Positions 12,401-22,260 of a DNA stretch of 64,000 nucleotides are shown in pieces. This stretch comes from Haemonchus contortus. Taxonomy: Eukaryota; Nematoda; Chromadorea; Rhabditida; Trichostrongylidae. Position 1 is the first letter of the stretch. The number at the start of each line of letters is the position of its first letter. The stretch spans positions 31,207,715 through 31,271,714 of the forward strand of contig LS997562.1 of NCBI GenBank assembly GCA_000469685.2. Reading direction: 5' to 3'. The notes beneath the pieces were generated by a model. It saw only the letters and a list, made by a program, of their open reading frames with translations. It did no database searches and was not told the origin of the DNA. A program made the translations under genes and the position numbers.

Positions 12401-15400
12401 ATTTTTGCATGGGGAAGCAATGCCCATGGGCAATTGGGCCTCGGCGACACTGCTCCACGGTACGTGATCCCCAACCACTTGTTCCGAAGTAGATTATTTT
12501 ATAAACTTCCAGATCAACCCCAGAGAAAGTCATATCCCTTAGAGGAAGAGACGTCCTCTCCATTGGCGTTGGATCAGGCTTTAGGTAAGTGTTCTGTTGA
12601 CGGCAAGGGAACGTAGCTGAAGGCTGCGGCTCTTCTTTGAGATCAGGACAGGATAGGATTAGGATAGTAAATAACTTCTGGACCACAATGGGTCCTTTCT
12701 TCAATGGGACCACAATTCTTTTTTACTTTTTTTTTCTCAAATATACTTGTCCAACACGACACATTATTGTTACCCACAGTAAATTACAGTGCTTGAGTAG
12801 TTGTTCTCAGCTACTTCATGAAACTCCATTGCCCTCTAGTGAAAAAGTTGGATTTGGGCTTAAAGTTATTGGGTTCGCATGTTCCTCCTTTTTCTAGGAA
12901 GCTTATCGAGGGAATGGAAGGGGGATAATCCGTTGATGTGATATCAGGGCAATAGGGAATATAAATAGGAGCTGTTCAGTCCATAGCCTTCATATTTTCG
13001 TTAATTTCTTTGGCAATGTGGGGTCAAGTGTTACCACTGAGAAATTAAAAATGAGGCATATCATGGTTTCAGTAAAAGCTATGGTACAACTCTCCGTGGG
13101 TGACTCTGGAGGCAAAGTATGTCCCTTTCCAGCCCAGCGTCTTACCCTTCCATCTGATGCTTTTTCATTTTATAGTATCTCTTCGTTTTTACTGTATAGC
13201 CAATTTTGTCACGAGAAAATCTTTCAGTGTGGTGCGTTGCGATCGTGGAACTATTCTTGCTTGCGGGGACGCCCGTATGGTAGGGCTGGGCGGCAGTGAG
13301 GATGTCCTTCGACCAACGCTGCTTGACGATTTATTACGGTAAGCTCCTTAGCTACCATACCGAAACTTTCAGATCTGAAATTCCTCCTGCAAATGGTTCG
13401 CTTCCTTCTCCTGTTTTTTTTTCCAAAATTTTCGAAGTGCGAGTTGCTTCAGAAGTTGGCTGATCACTTCAAGTGATCGCCCTGTTGTTATGGCAGAAGA
13501 GCGCAATGACTCGAGTAACTTTTGAAACAGCCCTTTGATTGCTGCTCCAATTCAGGGTTCATATTTCGGAATTAGTATGTGGAATGGAGCACTGTATGGT
13601 GTTAACCGAAGAAGGCGACATATATGTGTGGGGAAATGGTGAAGATGGTCGACTGGGAACAGGCAAATCTGAATGGGTAACTACCCCTACGAAGGTAAGC
13701 CATTCAGCAATAGAGGTGTCAAAATCGTGCCCGAATAAAACGAGTGCTTTCAGAGTTGTGTCGTTGAAGGGGTTCGGGTGACCAGTTGCCGAGCCGGTAT
13801 AAATGCCTCAGCTTTACTGACTGAAGATGGTCGATTACTTGCTATGGGTAACAACCACTACAACAAATTGAATTTGGCTCAGCGTCAAGGCTTCTTCACA
13901 CGGGAACGAAAGGTTCACCCTTGTATTGTGAGGTTATTTCTTGTGAGCTGTAGAACTTTTTTAGAAAAAACTTTTTTTCAGGACAAATTTTCCAATATAC
14001 TTGTGCCAACGATAGTCAAAGCTTTTCCAAATCGCGTAATCGATGTGCATCTCGGAGAATTCCACACTGGAGGTCTCCCAATTTTCCTTTCAACAAGAAG
14101 ACCTTTATTTGTCTAGACAATGAGCTTTTTGAGCAGTGGGTCTTGTTCGTTCAAGCGTCCAAGTAATTAGTTTGTTTGCAGTTCTCCTTGATTCTGGTGA
14201 AGTGTTCTTCATGGGTCGGAATACGAACTTCGAATTGGGTTTTGGCAACTCACAACCTCAATGTGGTTTGCGGCCGGTAAAAACGCTTCTCACCAAGGCA
14301 TGTTCGGTGGGTTGTCTACTGCAGTTATCCTGAGTACGAGTACACGAAGAATTTTAAAAACGCACAATGTACTGTTGACCATTAATGGAAATGTGTCTCA
14401 AACAAACATCAGTACATTTCTATCACTGGCAATATATTCTATTTTCGCTCAGAATATGCGAAAATTTCGTTCTACGGTGCTCTTGAATGCTAAGCCAATG
14501 AAGTTTTCACAGTTTTGGCAGGACTATCTCGAATTCGGCCAATTTTGTTCCGGCACCGCCTTCTTGTTCACTATACCTCTTGCTGATCTGCTCATTCCAT
14601 TATAGTAGAGAGTGGTAACGAAGTGTGACATATAAAGTCTGTTGCCGTTGAGCTGTGGATTCCGTCAGTGGGATGCACCACGCATTAACCTCCGTTCAAC
14701 ATGCATATGTTACCTTTACAATGGGCCAGCTGATAGACAGACCACTGCTTTGTCCTCTTTGGACGAGTCTTGATCAACTGGAAGAATTCGAATGCCTAGA
14801 AGGCTGGTTGTACCAGTCCGACATTCCTAGGACGACGTAATGGTGGGCCATTGGCACAACCTCCGTCCTGGTTGTCAATGAGTTGTGGTTAGTATGCGAT
14901 CAGGAAGCTGACGGTAAGAGTCCATGCAGTGTAGGATATTTAGGATAAGAGCGCAGTGCCTCAGAAGCATATTATTGTGTTCGAGTTCCGTGCGAGGACC
15001 TAGTTTCTGCACATGACTCAGCACCTCGGCACTAGTTGCTGGAAGGCATCTCCGTCGAGGCGAGGATCCGATTTTTCTTTTTGAGATAACGCATTTCTTT
15101 TATTTCTTCTCTAACTATTTTAGTTTTTTTTATTTGCTTTCTGCAATACTTAATAAGACTTGATTTGTTTTAACGATACATTTGGTCCATCAGAAGTAGC
15201 TCTTTTTCCCTTTCCTTCAACAAGTTATCTTCAGAACCTCATTCGGAAATTAAAATTGAGGGCTATATGTAGGTGTCGGTGAATGAACACCCTCCACATC
15301 TTTGAATTTCACTTCTGTTAGAAGTTTAAAAGCAACGGGAGATGACAAATGAGATAAATCAAAACGTGAAACGGTAACGTCTTCATTGCACCTGCTAACA

Positions 15401-18400
15401 TTTCAGAAATTGGCATGCGGCGATGGATATTCATTGGTGGGAACCACTGACCACGAACTCTACTTCTGGGGATTGAAATGTCCTCATAGAATGGTGGACG
15501 AAAAGCGAAGTGAAGAACCTAAATGGTAAGTCAAAAGTAAGCAAACCAAGTAGCGCTTCGAAATTCTCTTAGCAGGCTGCAAAATAATGCCAATTTCAGT
15601 GACGAATCCATGAGATCAACGTTCTCACGATGGGGTGCGAAGAGGAGACTGAAAGATGTTGATCCCACCCTAGATGATGTCGTAACATTACCTTCACTCA
15701 TCCTGAGGTAATCGAAGGGAATTTTAAAATTGAGAACGTGAAAGTAAAAAAAATAAAATTAAGATTGGACAGCGGTGACTCTGAGAAGGAGATTCGTCTA
15801 TCGAGTATCCATGTTTGTGGTGGTAATACATATGTGCAAGTGGACACGTATGAAGCGTAAGCAGAAATAGTCATTAAGTGAGCACCTCCGGCAGCAACAA
15901 CTGATTCATACTCCGTTCAGCTTGGCAGCGTCAACGTCTCGCAAAGTTTTTCTTCGAGGCGCCTCTGCACCCGTTATACGAGAGGACAAAGAAGATAAGG
16001 TTCATACATGGCTGAGGAATGAGCTTGAACAAGCAGAGGTCATTCCAATAAGAAAGAATCAGGTGAGGCTACCTTACTTGTCTCAGATCTCCTAGTAAAA
16101 GAGAGAGGTGTGGAACTTCACAAGATCTGAACAAGACCTAAAGCCTTCGAAGTGAGTGCTATTAAATTTTATTATTCTTTCTACGAATAAACGAAATTCC
16201 ATGAATAATCTCCCGTTTTGAACTCGCTTCCAGAATATAATTTCTACATCAAAACTTGTGATTACAATGGTTGTTATCAGTAATTATCAGTATCAATTAC
16301 TACATGGAAAAACATTAGAAAAATCAGAAATGTGAAGGAATTTGAGACGTGGGATTCCCAGTGGACGATTTAAAACGATAATTAAATATCGCTCCTATTT
16401 AGAGGAACGATACTTGACTGCCCCACACCAGAAAAGAAGCCCTTTTTTCCGCTTGAATTGCAATTTCTGTATACGTTCTTAAAGGCTTAGTTCACGATGA
16501 AAATGGTTTTTGAGATTCCCCCGCAGTATGAATTTGAGGCCACCACGTATACCATATCTGGCTATTAGGTCGGAAAACGGCCTAGATAGGGCGTTATAAA
16601 GGCTCAAAGATTTTATCGTGTGTATCCACGGACGAGTTTCACCGGCATTTCAGAGGCTGCACAGATCACGAGGAAACCCATGTAGGAAGTTCAAACAACT
16701 TGTCATGATCCATAGTGGCGATAAAAGGCGGTTCTGTACATTTCTAGGTTGATGCAGTCAGCTCTTCGCGCAATTGCAATAACTGAAATCTCGTCCGAAT
16801 ACCCCTCATGTTATTTCTGTCATGATAATCTCGTCCAACCTGACGTTTCTGGTTTTGAGCATGATATAACCTTGACTTGCTCTATTCCTCATCAAAAAAG
16901 TAAACCTCATGTTCACCTTATCAAAACTTCCCTCAGACTTTAGAAACAGTAAAGCTCACCTTTTCAGACAAAAGGATCGCCATCGCAACCTTGTGATACC
17001 TCACCGGATTCAGCTCTTTTGTGAGTCCAGCATTTGAATAGTATTTATTTCAAAGGGTCTATTTCGATGTGTTAGAGACCGGTAACAAATGATGTGGGTC
17101 TGTTTTGATTTTCGAGCGGGTGAAAGTGAAAGCCAGGGAAACTTACTCAATCTGTGTCCATTATGGCCGATGAAGAAGTTGAAAGGAAAGCGCTTCTCAA
17201 CGTATTGAGTAATTTGTGAGTTTCGGCAGGGGTGAAGAAACTCTTTCGAAGACTCATTTCGCTATCAGAACTGCGATTGCGCATACAATGGCTGAGGAGC
17301 TAGTGAGGGGCTAGAAGGTTGCTGTGTGACCTCAAAAAAAGGGCCGAGAACTAAGAATTCTTCCATAAAACAATCTTGCGGTCGGAATGCTTCCATAAGA
17401 CTAGAACGACATGCCGTGGGTGTAGAGGTGCATAGTTCGAATAGGAGAATCCGGGTGATTCGAAGAAATGAGATAGAGTGCTTGTTTGCACCTAAAACAA
17501 AAACAAACACCATTTAGGAAAGCATCTTCTGATTCGGCATTGATGCGAGAAATCGAAGCATTGAAGCAGCAAATCAAGGAGCAGTCCAATACTTTCGAAG
17601 GCCATCAAGCCCAAATGTCCAAGTTGCAGGTCAGCATGGTATTCAAGTTTCAGTAGGCTTTCTGAGAAATTGCGCGGGAATTTTTTCGGAAACTCGGGTG
17701 GAGCACTCAATCGCTAATTCAGATTAGTCAACATCCCCTTCTATGTAAGCCCTAGGCCTGAAATTTTTTTTTTAAAGTACGTAGATGTCTGTTCGTAGGA
17801 GCATAATCTACCACTGACCTGAATGTTCCACCACTGAGGGTTTGATTCGCTTATCGTGAATAATGTAAGCGTTTTTTTTTTGCAGAAAGGCGTTACTCTT
17901 GAACCATATCAATGAGCAGTGAGGAGATGATTCAAAACAACTCAGGATTCAGCCTCCACCCAGCTTTTGCCATGCGCAGAGCGAAAATGATTCTCCCCTT
18001 GCAGTGCCTGGAAGTATCTGCCGAGAAAGTTTTATAGAAATTCAGTATGAAACACTTCCCTTTGTATGCGTCAGTTTCTCAATGTAGTCAGATGATACTG
18101 TAGAGGGCCGATTGGAATGGGCTTCATTTTTGGTTTTTCCGACTTTAAAGCAAAGGAACTAGACTTGCGCCTGTTCAGGATCATGCCACTCGAAATAAGT
18201 TCTGCAATGTTCCAGCAGCCAAGGACCGAATTCATTCTAGCAAAAGGGTACAATGGTGTAGCTATTAGGCCATTACAGTGTAAAATGAGCAAGAATGAGG
18301 GAATCGGCTATGTTGTGCACATACAAGTTGGTTATGTCCCTGTATAGACTTTCTGTAAAATCTAGAACGGTCCAAAAAAAATCTAGACCATTAGGAGGTT

Positions 18401-18975
18401 TTCGGATGGTACTTATCAAACTCCTGACAGTTTTCTATTATGTTATAAACATAACTTCCAAGCAGCCGTTCCTGACGGTAAGCCTTTCCAGAAGCTGTTA
18501 GACCTTGCTGATCGAGCACTTCTTGAAAATTTCCGCTACCCTTATAACGTAACTTGCGCCTGCTAGCTGTCCTTAATCCCTTTTCTGAGTCACCCATCGC
18601 TGGATCTTTACTACTAAAACACTCAGAATGTCACCAGTGCCGGCCTTGTGTGATTCTAAGAGCTAGAAGGGGTATCAGTTAAGGTCGAACCATGGCTAAA
18701 AATTTTGGTTAATGTCTACACAGTCATAGTCAGTGGTTGTAGAGGAAAAGCTTGGGAAAACTATCGCAATACTAGGGAAAGGGAAACGGAAATCTGTCGC
18801 AATACTAGATATCGAGTTGTTCTTAGAAAAGGCAAACCTGTGGTTCCAGGAAAAGCTCGCTGAACTCCAAAAACGACAAGCCGAGCTGAGAAAAAGTGAG
18901 CCACCGCCGGCGTATGTACCGAAAGCGCCGCTGATTTTTGCGGAGACAAAGAGCCGAGCCTGCACTATATTGTAG
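6451..18975 (+). CDS. nekl-1: NIMA-family kinase with RCC1 repeats (NEKL-1 / NEK8-NEK9 type)
   Basis: A serine/threonine kinase. Relatives act in cilia, mitosis and, in C. elegans, epidermal moulting. Exons: 6451-6547, 9208-9323, 10575-10678, 10745-10864, 11287-11434, 11571-11699, 11795-11905, 11963-12106, 12353-12459, 12513-12584, 13228-13338, 13556-13694, 13754-13912, 13982-14072, 14182-14306, 15407-15525, 15600-15707, 15764-15856, 15921-16062, 16968-17020, 17518-17629, 18745-18975. All phases join and the model is 876 aa. Kinase domain at about 24-275: GKGAFGSAV loop, VIIK lysine, [10 protein letters not shown] catalytic loop, [20 protein letters not shown]1-like repeats at about 320-680 ([41 protein letters not shown]). 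A Gln/Glu-rich coiled coil lies near 765-800, and the chain ends CTIL. The first ATG is at 6451. The acceptors of exon 7 and of the last exon are least certain. A collagen gene sits in intron 1. The RCC1 architecture fits NEKL-1; the exact orthology is inference. Confidence 0.88.
6727..6830. repeat. CA/CATA microsatellite-like tract
   Basis: An interrupted run of CACA, CATACA and ACATACATA motifs, inside intron 1 of the kinase gene. Confidence 0.7.
7701..7709 (+). promoter_or_regulatory. TATA box of the nested collagen gene
   Basis: TATATAAGA lies 61 bp upstream of the collagen ATG at 7762, in the spacing expected for a TATA promoter with a short 5' UTR. It supports independent transcription of the collagen from inside the kinase intron. 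Confidence 0.65.
7762..8737 (+). CDS. Nematode cuticle collagen nested in a kinase intron
   Basis: A structural collagen secreted by the hypodermis into the cuticle. Exon 1 is 7762-7899 (46 aa), then a 49-bp intron (7900-7948, GTGAGC...TTCCAG), then exon 2 at 7949-8737 with stop TAA. The model is 308 aa. Residues 1-46 begin [20 protein letters not shown], the hydrophobic start of the cuticle collagen N-terminal domain. A basic stretch with SPREAYGKK follows, and the first cysteines (CKSC...C) lie near residues 93-103. Two Gly-X-Y blocks are split by a linker carrying CIMC near 144-147. The C-terminus has CPC near 282, then a short acidic and basic tail. This is the usual layout of the family. 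I cannot name the col subgroup. It lies on the same strand as the kinase and wholly inside intron 1. Confidence 0.95.
8793..8798 (+). terminator. Poly(A) signal of the collagen gene
   Basis: AATAAA 56 bp after the collagen stop codon, so transcription can end well before kinase exon 2 at 9208. Confidence 0.75.
9876..9925 (+). repeat. Family A SINE fragment (B-box region)
   Basis: GCACGGTCGTGGGATCGAATCCCGG, read as separate blocks, matches the anticodon-to-B-box part of family A. Flanking similarity is lost. It lies in intron 2 of the kinase. Confidence 0.4.
14690..14830 (-). repeat. Probable eroded family A SINE
   Basis: On the minus strand it retains GACTCGTCC, CAAAGCAGTGG and a CATATGCAT-like block in family order. 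It is strongly diverged and lies in the kinase intron between exons 15 and 16. Confidence 0.35.
16480..16930 (+). repeat. MITE-like repeat, copy 1 (pair with 28930-29260)
   Basis: It begins TTAAAGGCTTAGTTCACGAT, similar to the terminal repeats at 32121 and 32796. The body shares GGCTCAAAGAT, GACGAGTTTCA, CAGAGGCTGCAC, AGTCAGCTCT and ACTGAAATCTCGTCC with the second copy, in the same order. It lies in a kinase intron. Confidence 0.5.
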
Positions 18976-19431
18976 CTTATTTCAAAATTTTCATTTCATG
19001 AATAGTCTGCTATACAATTTGATCTGTTTTCACGATGGCTGTTTTCCATTCGCTTTCGACCTTTTCATCATGAACGAATGTATAAAAAGTGGTTTTCTAT
19101 AAGAATAGGGCATAGAAAATATAACACATGTGATCTTTTCTGTGCCTTTCTCAAGTACATATCTTTTCGATCTCATTTCAAGGGTATAACACTCTAATTT
19201 GCAATTGTTCTTTCACTGAAAGAGGTGAATAAAGAGTTATGATACAGCCTCACCACTGAACCTACCAGCTGGAATAACAACGCGAAAATAATTCCTGGGA
19301 AGGAAGAGATGTACGTAGGCTTTGGGATGGCTGTGGTGCAGTTGTATCGGTTGAAGTTGGCCTCTTTAGTAGGAAAACCATCAAAGAGGCTTATAACTAA
19401 GGTGAGTATGGCCTTTCCAATGCCTTTTAGT
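18100..19431 (-). pseudogene. Possible Srt-type chemoreceptor remnant, antisense to the kinase
   Basis: An open segment at 19266-19431 (minus) contains FNRYNCTTAIPK, then SSFPGIIFALLFQL, and ends in a clean donor, CTG|GTAGGT. A tyrosine-asparagine-cysteine followed by a Gly-Ile-rich first membrane helix is the pattern of nematode Srt chemoreceptors. A second open segment near 18165-18292 (minus) has [10 protein letters not shown] and [19 protein letters not shown], like the third helix and its NR motif. The exons expected between them are broken by stops. I read this as a decayed receptor gene overlapping the 3' part of the kinase. The family assignment is inferred from short motifs only. Confidence 0.35.
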
Positions 19432-19969
19432 AGTCCACTGATGAGCATGTTCAGTGCTGTCGTCCAGGATAAGAGGAAATGGCTGGGGAGTACTAGTTAA
19501 AGCCGTACCAACTCAACGATCTCTCGTTTTTCGATGTAATTTTCGATTATCGGAAACTTATCGAGTAGATTTCAAGCAATGAATCATAACCGTGCGCAAG
19601 GTTGTGATGCTACACAAGGTTGCACTCTTGGGCTACATCGTCTTACCCTGGACAACTGCACCGAACATGCGCAGGGGTGCGATGCATCGTGGAAGCCGAA
19701 ATCTGGAGTCTGATATGAGAATCAACAGGGATGTCCCTAAATGTCAGTTCACTCCTTACTGCTGTGAAGAGGGTTCGGTAACTTCATATGGGTTTGCTTT
19801 TTACGGGATGTAGCGGTGGGCACAGCTATTATCCGAGTATGGGGGCAATATTACTCACCTATCTTACCACTTCTGCGTATGACCGGAAAGAACCACAAAA
19901 ACATGAGCTTAGATTGTTTTTTTTGCCAAGTCTACTTATACATTCCTATTGCTGATTGTTATTTCGAAC

Positions 19970-20206
19970 AGAAAGCCGTAGAATCACCCGAAATCCAATT
20001 TGGTCCAACTGTTGAAGGAAACACCGTAGTTGGCATTCCTGAAAGAGTGGATGACTCAGACTGGCGGCTTCATGGCACAATATGCCCGGAAGCACAAGTA
20101 CTGGCTCAAGTCCCGTTCGAAGCAGAAGTATTGCCCACAAATCCTTGTGAGACTTTCAGATCCTGTACTGCGGGGATAAACCAGCAGTTGACAAAAACAT
20201 CAAGTC
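19970..20206 (+). repeat. Family B repeat (tRNA-half-like), diverged copy
   Basis: Its 3' end, CTTGTGAGACTTTC...ACTGCGG...CAGCAGTTGACAAAAACATC, matches the right end of the copy at 26309-26498. A B-box-like GGCTCAAGTCCCG lies near 20105. The left boundary is unclear. Confidence 0.5.
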
Positions 20207-20329
20207 ACAACTAGTATTATCAAGTTAAGCTCACAGCTTGACGGTTCAATGCTGATATCGGCTGACCGGCTTAACACGTTGTACGTGTGAGTGCTGGCAA
20301 GCTATCCTACTACCCTACTATAAATAATC

Positions 20330-20575
20330 CGCTAAGTGTGTCTGTTGGTTTGTCGGTGTGTTTGTGTGCGTCTGTGTCGGTGTGTGTGTTTGACCGGAAC
20401 GTTATGACTCTTGATACCCTGAACCTAGAACTTAAATTTGATAGGAATACAGGCGGCAGGATGGGAACACTCGTGGCGAGACCAGACTCCGCCCACAGGG
20501 GCCGCGGCGTGCGCGATAGAAATTTTGACTGCAAGTTCATAACTCTTGTTTACCTGGACTAGTCGAAATTTGATA
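20330..20575 (+). repeat. TGTCGGT/TGTGTG tract joined to a CTCCGCCCAC block
   Basis: An interrupted TGTCGGTGTG tract at 20335-20392 is followed about 110 bp later by GACTCCGCCCACAGGGG, the hallmark of the 118-bp minisatellite at 37.5-38.5 kb. That array is likewise followed by a TGTCTGT-type tract. This suggests one dispersed repeat family. Confidence 0.45.
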
Positions 20576-21032
20576 GGAGTACGGGTAGCAGTGGGCTATC
20601 ATGGATCCGTGTTGCTTGCTTTATGCACACAAGAAATCGTCCAATTCTTAACCAAACTTCCACTACTAAAAACACTTATCAAATGCATTCACAAATTGAA
20701 TGCATCCAACATCGGCTCTACGCCCATCTGTTGATGAACACCCTGTATTCAGATGGTTCACTGTTAGTGACAGATAGGATCATCATGAGGATGCAAAAAC
20801 GACATGACGTCCTGGCAGAGCAACGAGTACTATTAAACAGGAGTTGTCACATGTTTCTGAGTTTCTAAGGAGAGATGCGGCTTGTTGAAAGCGATGTAGC
20901 AGCGACAGGAGTGGTGTCATGGTCAGGTGTCGAATACCATTTCAGGGAAGTCAGCAGGCTTTGCGTCGGCAGGCTCTTGGAATGGTGAAACAACACAAAA
21001 GGCTTCCTGTGTGCTGTAAATGGGGGACTGGG

Positions 21033-21299
21033 AATGGCTGCTTTCATAGTCCGCCGGCCGGCCGGCGTGCCACGAGGCAGTGCTAGGGAGGAGGAGGGCG
21101 GCAGACGATCTGTCGAAGGGGTGAAAACAAAGCAGAACAAGATCAAAAACCAAACAACCAGGGGCTCGTTCAAACGGTTTTTTGACCTTGTCTCTCCTTG
21201 TTTATAGCCCTTCGAGAGGCTGACCGACCGTTTGCCGCCCTCCTCCCCCCTAGCACTGCCTCGTGGCACGCCGGAAGGCGGACTATGAAAGCAGCCAAT
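21033..21299. repeat. 267-bp foldback element
   Basis: ATGGCTGCTTTCATAGTCCG at the left end reappears in reverse complement at the right end (CGGACTATGAAAGCAGCCA). The complementarity runs inward through GTGCCACGAGGCAGTGCTAG and on to AAGATCAAAAACC against GGTTTTTTGACCTT. The centre is near 21165. A CCGGCCGGCCGG stretch is an insertion in the left arm. No transposase was seen. Confidence 0.75.
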
Positions 21300-22260
21300 G
21301 ACACATGATAGTAAGGAACAATGCCAGATATGGGCTAGCGAGAAGACGAAGAAGTCGTCCGAGCACAGCAATCAATCAGCCCGCACCACCTCATGAGCTA
21401 CAGCACTGCATTTCATCTGATTCTGGAAGCATCGAAATTTCGGAAATGACCCGCGAAAAAAGATTTTGGTTTTTTTGGTGTTTTTGAATGTGTCAACAGG
21501 AGCCTGTAATGAAACAACCACATTTTTATTGCAACTCCGCATATGTTTTGCTTCTGAAACAAATATCTCCGTGAAATTCATGAATTGCCAAGGCATTTTT
21601 TGCAGCCGTAGATCTTGCAAATTTTGAGATAGTCGTTCGGTGAGGCGTCTTCAACATTTCCAATAACATCCTAGAACAAAATAGTCTAATGACTTTCAGA
21701 TCAACAGATTGTCAAATTATATGCTCATAATGTACTCCTTGCTTTCGTTGCTAATGCTGGGACTCAGTGAATGTGCAAAATGAGCGCCACGGATTTTTGT
21801 TTGTTGGTGGGAGACTTCTTTAGGAATTTTTCACGGCCAAGGATCTCATTCTCTGTGGAGTCTGCTCTCGAAGTGTAAAATTGCGAGTCTAAGGCAGTTC
21901 GATAGATTCTGCGCAGTGCCTCTACTACCTTGATCACACTCCCATTGTATCCCGGCCAGCCAAAGTTATGGTCTTGTTTTGAGACATCTCTAGCATTCGG
22001 CCATTCTACATTTCATTTATTTACAGATTTGGAATGCCAAACCTTCAACACAGTGCAAAATCTTTGACTGGTAAACGGTAGTTTATTCCCTAGGACTGGA
22101 TTCGTTCAAAGAGCCAAGAGAAAGCTCTCATCTGCAAATTCCTGAATGCATAATTGTTCGGAGATGTTTAGAAAGCGCAAGTCAACTTGTTGCCGAACTA
22201 GCCTAGCTATACTACTGCATGAAAATTTTGAGGCAAAATGCCTAAAATAAGGTAAGGCAC

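Larger units (their letters stand above)
20207..22260. other. Intergenic stretch downstream of the astacin model
   Basis: It contains a composite repeat, a 267-bp foldback and possibly the last astacin exon. An 83-codon minus-strand open frame at 21764-22012 has no start codon or usable splice phase and no recognisable family. Confidence 0.45.

Noticed and set aside
21764..22012. Minus-strand open stretch of 83 codons downstream of the astacin
   Set aside because: It has no ATG, no acceptor in the phase required by astacin exon 22261-22409 and no recognised motif. Chance is likely given the number of frames scanned.
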